Below are positions 25,181-30,306 of a stretch of DNA of 30,306 nucleotides, piece after piece. How positions within the stretch are numbered: the first letter of the stretch is position 1; each line of letters starts with the position of its first letter. Made by a program: the position numbers and the translations under genes. The notes beneath the pieces are model-generated. The model did not search any database, was not told the DNA's origin, and was given only the letters and a program-made list of their open reading frames with translations. The DNA comes from Rhodoblastus sp052145335 (GTDB taxonomy: Bacteria > Pseudomonadota > Alphaproteobacteria > Rhizobiales > Beijerinckiaceae), in the NCBI RefSeq assembly GCF_052145335.1, contig NZ_JBKQOU010000106.1, positions 1-30,306 of the forward strand, read 5' to 3'.

Positions 25181-25540
25181 TCATCCGCGGTATTCCGCCC
25201 AGCACATCGGCGTCTCGAAGACTTTGACGGCTTCGAGCTGCGGCAGGCCCGATTTGACACGTTGGTATATCCAGATGGCGATATTTTCCGCCGTCGGGTT
25301 TTCCAGCCCATCGATTTCGTTCAGCAAGTGATGGTCAAGTCGCTCCAAAAGCGGCTGGAAGGCTTTCTCCACGTCGAAAAAATCGACGACGAAGCCGGAA
25401 AAAGCGTCCACCTCGTCCGCAAGCCGCAGTTCGACGCGATAGGAATGGCCATGCAGCCGCCGGCAGCGATGGGTTTCCGGAACATGCGGCAGATGGTGGG
25501 CGGCCTCGAAAGTGAAGGCCTGGGTGATGGTCATGGACAT
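25181..25540 (-). CDS. queD: 6-pyruvoyl-tetrahydropterin synthase family (QueD-like)
   Basis: A 119-residue T-fold enzyme. Zinc ligands H16 (in AAHHL), H30 and H32 (HGHSY) are present, as are the catalytic Cys26 in HRCRRLHGHSY and DHHLLNE (about 69-75). The NPTAEN block (81-86) and the terminal ET (109-110) binding the pterin are also in place. QueD turns dihydroneopterin triphosphate to 6-carboxy-tetrahydropterin on the queuosine path; other members act in tetrahydrobiopterin or folate routes. The start may be ATG 25540 or 25534. It lies 72 bases downstream of the pteridine-reductase-like gene on the same strand. QueD is most likely, but no other queuosine gene is in view. Confidence 0.88.
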   Translation of the reverse strand: MSMTITQAFTFEAAHHLPHVPETHRCRRLHGHSYRVELRLADEVDAFSGFVVDFFDVEKAFQPLLERLDHHLLNEIDGLENPTAENIAIWIYQRVKSGLPQLEAVKVFETPMCWAEYRG

Positions 25541-25551
25541 GGGGCGGTATT

Positions 25552-25592
25552 AAAGCGTTTTCGAGCGAAGTGGAACCCGGTTCGCGTAAAGA
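25552..25592. repeat. Rhizobiales-type dispersed intergenic repeat (one copy)
   Basis: The stretch begins AAAGCGTTTTCGAGCGAAG and continues through TGGAACCCGGTTCGCGTAAAGAA. It resembles an intergenic repeat I know from many Rhizobiales chromosomes. A single copy is visible here, between queD and the SDR gene. Confidence 0.45.
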
Positions 25593-25597
25593 ACTGA

Positions 25598-25613
25598 ATG
25601 CCCGCGAGGGCAT
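25598..25613 (-). terminator. Weak hairpin at the end of the folB-SDR operon
   Basis: On the minus strand the arms ATGCCC and GGGCAT enclose TCGC, then TCAGTTCTTT follows. It overlaps the SDR stop codon. The T run is imperfect. Confidence 0.45.
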
Positions 25614-26359
25614 TATTCGAAGGCGATGTCGCGCCGACGCCCCATCAGATGTTCGCCCCCGTCGATCGGCAGCATCTGCCCGGGCAGATCGGGATGCGCC
25701 AGAAAGAAAGCCATCAGCGCACATATGTCTTCTGGTGGGGTGGCGCGGCCGGTCGGAATTTTTCCCATATCGGCAATGAATCTTTGTTCCGTCTGCGGCC
25801 CTGACGGAAACATCAGACCTGGCAGCAGGCCAAACACCCGCATATCGATACGATCAGCCCCCTGCCAGAGCGCTGTTATCGTCATCAACGCGTTTTTTCC
25901 GACGGTGTAGGAATAATAATCGGCGTTCAGGCAGAGCAGTTTCTGGTCGAGAATATTGAACACGGTGACCACGCCTTGCGGTTGTTTCGCCGCCGCCGCC
26001 GCCTCCAAAATCATGAAAGGCGCAAGGGCGTGGACGGCGAGGCTGGCAGCCAGTTTGTCGGCGTCCGCGCGGCCGGGAAAGTCGTGCTCGAACACCGAGG
26101 CGTTGTTGACAATGACATCGGGAGCGCCGCAACGCGCGGTCAGTTCGGTGCAGAAGGCGGCAATCGTCGCCCTTTCGTTGAAATCGCCGACGATGATTTC
26201 CGCTTTGGCGCCGGTCTCGGCAAGCTTTTGCGCCAATTCGTCCGCAGCTTCGCGCGCGCGGTGAACATGCAGAAACACGCGATAATTTTCCCGTGCGAAA
26301 AACCACGCCAGCGGGGCGCCGAGCCGGCTGGTCGCGCCGGTGATCAGCGCCGTCTTCAC
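25613..26359 (-). CDS. Pteridine-reductase-like SDR (FolM/PTR1-type)
   Basis: A 248-residue short-chain dehydrogenase. The N-terminal T-G-A-T-S-R-L-G (7-14) is the NADPH loop, with Arg in place of Gly as in pteridine reductases. NNAS (85-88) is present. The active-site residues are D138, Y151 and K155. Trypanosomatid PTR1 uses Asp181, Tyr194 and Lys198, and the spacings (13 and 4) are identical; the usual SDR Ser is missing. It starts with GTG overlapping the folB stop (GTGA). The location between folB and queD supports reduction of dihydropterin-type substrates, for example dihydromonapterin to the tetrahydro form (E. coli FolM). Substrate is inferred. Confidence 0.85.
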   Translation of the reverse strand: MKTALITGATSRLGAPLAWFFARENYRVFLHVHRAREAADELAQKLAETGAKAEIIVGDFNERATIAAFCTELTARCGAPDVIVNNASVFEHDFPGRADADKLAASLAVHALAPFMILEAAAAAKQPQGVVTVFNILDQKLLCLNADYYSYTVGKNALMTITALWQGADRIDMRVFGLLPGLMFPSGPQTEQRFIADMGKIPTGRATPPEDICALMAFFLAHPDLPGQMLPIDGGEHLMGRRRDIAFE

Positions 26360-26754
26360 CGCCCCTCGCTCCAGCGCGCGCGGGTGCGAAACACGTCGAT
26401 GCCGGCGCCGCGGCTTTCATTGTAGATGTCGGGCTTGCGGATCGAAAGGCTGCAGGCGGTCACGCGCAGGTCCTGGAAACAGCTGTCGATAATGAGATCG
26501 GCGATCGTTTCGAGCAGATCGATATGGCCGTCGCTTTCCAGATCGAGGATGCGCTGGCGCACCACGTCGTAATCGATTATCGGCGTGTCGGCGGCGCGCG
26601 GCGTCAGCAGTGGCGCGTAAAGCCGAACCGAGACCATCAGGCGGGTCGGACGTTCGGGATGGCGCTCCCAGGGATGCAGGCCGCAGGAAATATTGACGCA
26701 GACCTCGTCGAGCGACACGACGATATGATCCTCCGGCGAAAAAAATGGCTTCAT
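26356..26754 (-). CDS. folB: Dihydroneopterin aldolase
   Basis: About 132 residues from ATG 26754, chosen for AAGGA nine bases ahead; an ATG at 26799 has no site. FolB marks are present: CGLHPWE near 24-30 with the substrate-anchoring Glu, the IDYDVVRQRI block, IDLLETIADLII, and RKPDIYN with the catalytic Lys near residue 107. FolB converts 7,8-dihydroneopterin to 6-hydroxymethyl-dihydropterin in folate synthesis and can epimerise to dihydromonapterin. The stop overlaps the SDR start, so both are co-translated. The rest of the folate genes (folK, folP) are not in the window. Confidence 0.9.
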   Translation of the reverse strand: MKPFFSPEDHIVVSLDEVCVNISCGLHPWERHPERPTRLMVSVRLYAPLLTPRAADTPIIDYDVVRQRILDLESDGHIDLLETIADLIIDSCFQDLRVTACSLSIRKPDIYNESRGAGIDVFRTRARWSEGR

Positions 26755-26986
26755 GAGTCCGTCCTTGCGCGACTCTTTTACGGCTGCGCTCAATTCCATG
26801 CAATGCGACGTGAACCCGTCTTATTTGATCTCGTCGCACGATGGAGTGGGAATTGCGATGCCCGGTGTTTTGCCCTCCCTGCCCTGAGCCTTGCCTTGGG
26901 GCGCGACACGGCCGCGCCGATCACGCTCGCTAGCATGGCGCCTATTCGAGGTTGCGCCAATCGCCGTTGGCTGCGGCTGGGAATGC

Positions 26987-27024
26987 AAAAGAAAGACCGC
27001 TGGAGCGAGATCCGGCGGTCTTTC
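26987..27024 (-). terminator. Intrinsic terminator of the cytochrome c gene
   Basis: Read on the minus strand, GAAAGACCGC (27024-27015) and GCGGTCTTTC (27000-26991) form a ten-base perfect stem. Inner GG/CC pairs shorten the 14-base loop. TTTT (26990-26987) follows. It sits 22 bases after the gene. Confidence 0.9.
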
Positions 27025-27046
27025 GATGCGTCGAGGCTGGCGTAAT

Positions 27047-27442
27047 TTACTTGCTGATCTTGCCGCCGCTGGTATCGAACTGCGCGATGTAAGCGATGAC
27101 ATTGTCGATGTCGCTCTGGCTGGTCAGTCCCTTGAAGGTCATGTAGGTCGCCGGCACATCGTGCTGCGGCTGCCTGAGATAGGATTCGAGGGTCGGGACG
27201 TCCCAGATCTTGCCGGAATGCTTGTTGGCTTCCGAATAATTATAGCCAGGGAAGGTGCCGGCCGGCCGGCCGATGAGACCGTTCAGGGAGGGGCCATAGA
27301 AATTCGTCGCGCCAGGGCCAATGTGATGACACTGTTTGCACTGGTTGAAGACGACTTCGCCGGCCGCGACATCGGCCGCCAGCGCGGTTGACGCGAGGCC
27401 CGCAAAAAGGGCGGCGGAAAGAATAAGTACCTTGGCTTGCAT
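27047..27442 (-). CDS. Class I cytochrome c (c2/c550-type), secreted
   Basis: A 131-residue periplasmic electron carrier. The ATG at 27442 has AGAGG just upstream and begins a signal peptide (about 1-22, ending ALAA). The heme site is CKQCH (about 34-38), followed by GPSLNGLIGRPAG (about 49-61). The axial Met lies in PATYMTFKG (about 96-104), and the C-terminal helix IDNVIAYIAQF completes the fold. Length and pattern match soluble cytochromes c2/c550, which shuttle electrons between the bc1 complex and oxidases, denitrification enzymes or photosynthetic reaction centres. It is monocistronic, with its own FixK/FNR-type promoter and terminator, so it is likely made under low oxygen. Confidence 0.94.
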   Translation of the reverse strand: MQAKVLILSAALFAGLASTALAADVAAGEVVFNQCKQCHHIGPGATNFYGPSLNGLIGRPAGTFPGYNYSEANKHSGKIWDVPTLESYLRQPQHDVPATYMTFKGLTSQSDIDNVIAYIAQFDTSGGKISK

Positions 27443-27513
27443 AACCTCTTGCTCCGGCTGACTTATGGGAGATTTCCTGCGCGCGGCGCGCTGCGGGGCG
27501 CCCATACGCCCGG

Positions 27514-27555
27514 ATTATCCGGCAACCATGGGCGACATGATTTGATACAGCTCAA
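27514..27555 (-). promoter_or_regulatory. FixK/FNR-type promoter of the cytochrome c gene
   Basis: TTGATACAGCTCAA (27542-27555, written on the + strand) matches TTGA-N6-TCAA. A minus-strand -10, GATAAT, lies at 27519-27514. With a start near 27507 the box is centred at -41.5, exactly the class II activator position. The leader would be about 65 bases. Confidence 0.72.
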
Positions 27556-27602
27556 TTAAATCATTTCGGCCGCCTCAGGTCGCCCGTTATAAAGTCCTAT
27601 TT

Positions 27603-28928
27603 TCAAGCGAGCAGGAATGACAGCAGCGAGCGCAATTCGGCGGGACGAACCGGCTTTTTCAGCATTTCGAGCTTGTGGCGCCGCGCCTCTTCCTCCGCCT
27701 TCGGGGAATGATCGGCGGTGATGATCAGCGCTGGTAGATCGGGGCCGAAAGCCTTGCGAACGGCGTTAATTGCCTCTGGTCCGCGTTCGCCATTATTGAG
27801 ATGGAGGTCGGCGATGATGATCTGCGGCGGGTTGGCCAAAGCGCGCACCTTGTCGATCGCTTCCGCGCCGGAGGGCGCGGCCGCCACGTCGCAGCCCCAA
27901 CGCTCGAGCAGCAGGACCATCGCCTCACTGACGGCGGGTTCGTTCTCGATCAACAGGATTTTCGCGCCAGCGATGAGGTTCTGGTAGGGGCGCAAAGGCG
28001 GGCTGGTGAGGGGGGGCGGTGGAATTTCTTCGGTCAGCGGCAGCAGCACGGAAAAGGTCGAGCCGCGTCCAATATTGGAGGCTAGGCTGACGGGATGGTT
28101 GAGCGCCTGCGAGAAACGGCGGACGATAGCGAGGCCGAGGCCGAAGCCCGTCTGCCCCGGCGTGTCATCGTGCTCGCGCTGGAACTCCTGGAAGATCGCC
28201 TCTCGCCGGTCCTCGGGAATGCCCGGTCCGGTGTCGCAGACCTGCACCAGCAAATGGTCGCCGCGTCGCCGCGCGCCGACCAGCACGCCTCCGCGGGACG
28301 TATAGCGCAAGGCGTTGGCGAGCAGGTTTTGCAGGATGCGGCGCAGCATCAGCGGATCGGAAGAGACTGTGCGGCGCGAGCCGACGATCCGCAACTTCAG
28401 GCCGCGCTTCTTGGCGAAATAGGCCAGGTCGCGCGTCAGCGGCTCCAATACGTCACCCAGTTCGAAGGCGCGTATGTCCGGCTTCATCACGCCGGCGTCG
28501 AGTTTCGACAGATCGAGCAGGGTTCGGATCAGGTCTTCCAGCGTCACCAGGCAGCGGTCGACCTGATCGATCAAATCGCCGCCGTCCGGTTCGACCTGCA
28601 ATTCGCCGAGCGCCGAAAGGGCGAGCCTCGCCGCATTGAGCGGTTGCAGCAGGTCGTGGCCGACCGAGGTGACGAAAGTGGTTTTCAGCGAACTCGCCGC
28701 CTCGGCCTGCCTCTTGGCCTTTTCGATCGAGCGCATCGCCTGCTGCAATTCCTGGGTGCGGCGGCGGACCTGATGATCGAGGGCGATGGCCGTCTCGAAC
28801 AGCGAAAAAGCGTTGAACTGGCTGTCCACGGAGCGTTCAACGCGCGACATCAGCGCGCGGTTGATCTTTTCCAATTTGATGATCCGACGTTTCAGATCGT
28901 CGATATTTTCGGCTGTCTCGATGGTCAT
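27603..28928 (-). CDS. Hybrid histidine kinase with C-terminal receiver, partner of the FIST sensor
   Basis: A 441-residue soluble kinase from ATG 28928, whose ATGA overlaps the FIST stop. An N-terminal coiled coil (about 5-85, with NAFSLFETAIALDHQVRRRTQEL) takes the place of a PAS or membrane sensor. HisKA carries His91 in VGHDLLQPLNA; HATPase has N205, DTGPGI and GLGLAI. The receiver (about 323-441) has phospho-acceptor D374, T404 and K425; its acidic pocket reads ENE rather than the usual DD. It has no sensor domain of its own, so input must come from the FIST protein. In Pseudomonas aeruginosa, NosP (FIST) controls the adjacent kinase NahK. Downstream phosphotransfer partner unseen. Confidence 0.92.
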   Translation of the reverse strand: MTIETAENIDDLKRRIIKLEKINRALMSRVERSVDSQFNAFSLFETAIALDHQVRRRTQELQQAMRSIEKAKRQAEAASSLKTTFVTSVGHDLLQPLNAARLALSALGELQVEPDGGDLIDQVDRCLVTLEDLIRTLLDLSKLDAGVMKPDIRAFELGDVLEPLTRDLAYFAKKRGLKLRIVGSRRTVSSDPLMLRRILQNLLANALRYTSRGGVLVGARRRGDHLLVQVCDTGPGIPEDRREAIFQEFQREHDDTPGQTGFGLGLAIVRRFSQALNHPVSLASNIGRGSTFSVLLPLTEEIPPPPLTSPPLRPYQNLIAGAKILLIENEPAVSEAMVLLLERWGCDVAAAPSGAEAIDKVRALANPPQIIIADLHLNNGERGPEAINAVRKAFGPDLPALIITADHSPKAEEEARRHKLEMLKKPVRPAELRSLLSFLLA

Positions 28929-30124
28929 GCCGTTTCTTGAGCCTCGGCGCGGCGGTAGCCCAGCGCAATGCCGGTAAAAGTCTGGTTGACATGCATAGAG
29001 CGATATTGCTCGCCATAGGTGTTGAAGCCGATGACGCGGCGGCGGCGATAGAGTTCGGACAGGCGATGGGCGATCTGCTGGCGTTCGGCTGCGAGACGTC
29101 GCAGCACGCAATCGAAGCCGATATAGAGCGAGACCGCGCCAAGCTCCGCCTCCAGCCGCTCGAAAGTCGCCAATGTGCTTTCATAGGCGTCGAGCGTTTT
29201 GGCGACGGTCAGCACCAGGCCCTCGTCAATGGCGCAGAAAAAGCTGAGGGAGCCGTCGGAATTCACCTTCTGGATCGAGCGGGCGTAATATTGGCCGCCG
29301 ACGCCGACCAGCACCGGATGCGAGGCGAAGGAGGTGGAATCGAGCTTGCTCTCGACCAGCCCGACCTGATGCGCATATTCCGTCGCCGCCGGTTCGGCGT
29401 TGAGTTCGCGCACGATGCGCAACTCGATATCGGCGTCAGTGACCACCATTTTCGCCGACGACGGTTCGAAATAATCGCATTTGAACGGGGCGAAGGGTAG
29501 ATCGGTGTGAAACAGCAAAAGCAATGCGGCGTCGCGGAAAACTTCGCCGTCGCGGATCATCCATGTTTTTTCGAAGCTCATGCCGTCGCCAGCCGAGCCG
29601 CCAACCACCGGAATGTCATCGAGCGCCGAATAAAGCGCCGAGATCACCGCTTCCTCGCGCCGGCACATGCCGTCGATCAGCAGCAGGCCGAAACAATGGT
29701 CCGGCTCGATATAAGGGCCTGCGGCCAGCAAAGCGGCACGCGCCTCGGCGATGGAGGCGCGGCCCTCCTCGACGCCGAAATGTGACAGTTCCTCCATCAT
29801 ATGCGCGACTAGAGTGAAATGCCGGCGCAAGAAGCCGATGGCGACGATAGAATGGGAGGCCCAACCGGCCGGCGTCAGTTCGCCAGCGGTGGTGCAGCCA
29901 AAAATCGGTGACCCCGGCAAGGTTGAGCGGATTTCAGCGGAGAAACGCGCGGCGTCGAAGCTTGAGCAGACGAAACAAACCAGGCCGGCCAAAGCCTCTT
30001 CCGACTTCTCGCCTGACGCCGCCAACTGGCCTTTGATTGCGGCCGCAATTTCGCTTGCCGCCGCTTCCGCGCTCGACGCGCTGGTCGAAGCGATGACGAC
30101 GCCATCGGCTCGCCTTTCGCCCAT
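28925..30124 (-). CDS. FIST-domain sensor protein (NosP-like)
   Basis: About 399 residues from ATG 30124. In-frame starts at 30211 and 30268 would add 29 or 48 low-complexity residues. The FIST_N domain (about 8-200) shows VVIASTSASSAEAA, LVCFVCSS, IFGCTTAGELTPAG and DIPVVGGSAGDG. The FIST_C domain (about 215-370) has the GVGGQYYARSIQKVN region and FFCAIDEGLVLTVAK, and ends in GFNTYGEQY and a final TFTGIALG. FIST proteins are cytosolic small-ligand sensors; NosP in Pseudomonas, Vibrio and Legionella binds heme and nitric oxide and inhibits its adjacent kinase. The gene overlaps the kinase start by four bases. Heme binding here is inferred, since ligand residues are not defined well enough to check. 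Confidence 0.88.
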   Translation of the reverse strand: MGERRADGVVIASTSASSAEAAASEIAAAIKGQLAASGEKSEEALAGLVCFVCSSFDAARFSAEIRSTLPGSPIFGCTTAGELTPAGWASHSIVAIGFLRRHFTLVAHMMEELSHFGVEEGRASIAEARAALLAAGPYIEPDHCFGLLLIDGMCRREEAVISALYSALDDIPVVGGSAGDGMSFEKTWMIRDGEVFRDAALLLLFHTDLPFAPFKCDYFEPSSAKMVVTDADIELRIVRELNAEPAATEYAHQVGLVESKLDSTSFASHPVLVGVGGQYYARSIQKVNSDGSLSFFCAIDEGLVLTVAKTLDAYESTLATFERLEAELGAVSLYIGFDCVLRRLAAERQQIAHRLSELYRRRRVIGFNTYGEQYRSMHVNQTFTGIALGYRRAEAQETA

Positions 30125-30288
30125 CTGCAATGGCCTGTTTCCTCTTCCCGTTTTCGCGCGGTTTCCGCGCGCTTTTGGTCCTGCCCCGCCGCTCTTGTCG
30201 ACGAGCCGCATCGTCCCGACGGGCAATTGGGCCAAAGTACTATAGGCGATGTTTTCCCGCTGACACAACCTGTTTCGGGGAGAGTGAA

Positions 30289-30306
30289 ATGCCAGGGAAA
30301 AGCGTG
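30289..30306 (+). CDS. Start of a divergent gene (3' part outside window)
   Basis: ATG at 30289 with a GGGGAGAG ribosome-binding site about five bases upstream starts an open frame reading MPGKSV to the window edge. Only six codons are visible, so nothing can be said of function. It is divergent from the FIST gene. Confidence 0.4.

Overview
The window looks like high-GC alphaproteobacterial chromosome, most likely from the order Hyphomicrobiales (Rhizobiales). The support is a gcrA cell-cycle regulator, FixK/FNR-type boxes (TTGA-N6-TCAA), a ParB-binding parS-like site, a Rhizobiales-style intergenic repeat, and an argD-argF-hslO operon. I see no insertion sequence, integrase, phage gene, CRISPR array, tRNA or rRNA, so this is mostly ordinary chromosome rather than a mobile island.

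Layout. 1-2.0 kb: the 3' end of a GH94/cyclic-glucan-synthase-like gene (+), facing a SnoaL/NTF2-like gene and a C-terminally truncated Ntn-type amide hydrolase (-). 2.1-5.3 kb: a MASE1-PAS hybrid histidine kinase (-). 5.4-9.15 kb: a tightly overlapping exporter operon (TetR, HlyD-type adaptor, ABC ATPase, ABC-2 permease; -) with a clear palindromic operator in front of it. 9.3-14 kb: a CBS-BON protein (+) behind a FixK-type box, a KAP-like two-helix membrane P-loop NTPase (-), and ettA (+) with a structured leader and a clean terminator. 14.2-19 kb: a Cys/Met PLP enzyme (-), a GST, PNPOx-like and DUF938 cluster (-), and a divergent LysR regulator (+). 19-21.4 kb: an A/T-rich non-coding stretch with the parS-like site, a secreted SGNH hydrolase (+), gcrA (-), and a 0.6 kb gene-poor region that carries an orphan plus-strand terminator. 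21.5-24.6 kb: argD-argF-hslO (+), joined by 4-bp overlaps. 24.8-27.4 kb: a secreted Gly/His/Tyr-rich small protein (+), a pterin group (queD, a pteridine-reductase-like SDR and folB; -), and a cytochrome c (-) whose promoter has a FixK/FNR-type box centred at -41.5. 27.6-30.3 kb: a FIST-domain sensor overlapping a hybrid histidine kinase (-), the gene arrangement of the NosP/NahK nitric-oxide signalling pair, then the first codons of a divergent gene (+).

How it fits together. Several genes point to adaptation to low oxygen or redox stress: two FixK-type boxes, the cytochrome c, the FIST/kinase pair, redox-activated Hsp33, and the GST/PNPOx cluster. The parS-like site and gcrA 1 kb apart suggest, but do not prove, a position in the origin-proximal part of the chromosome. 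The least understood pieces are the KAP-like NTPase, the Gly/His/Tyr-rich exported protein, and the orphan terminator or attenuator before argD.
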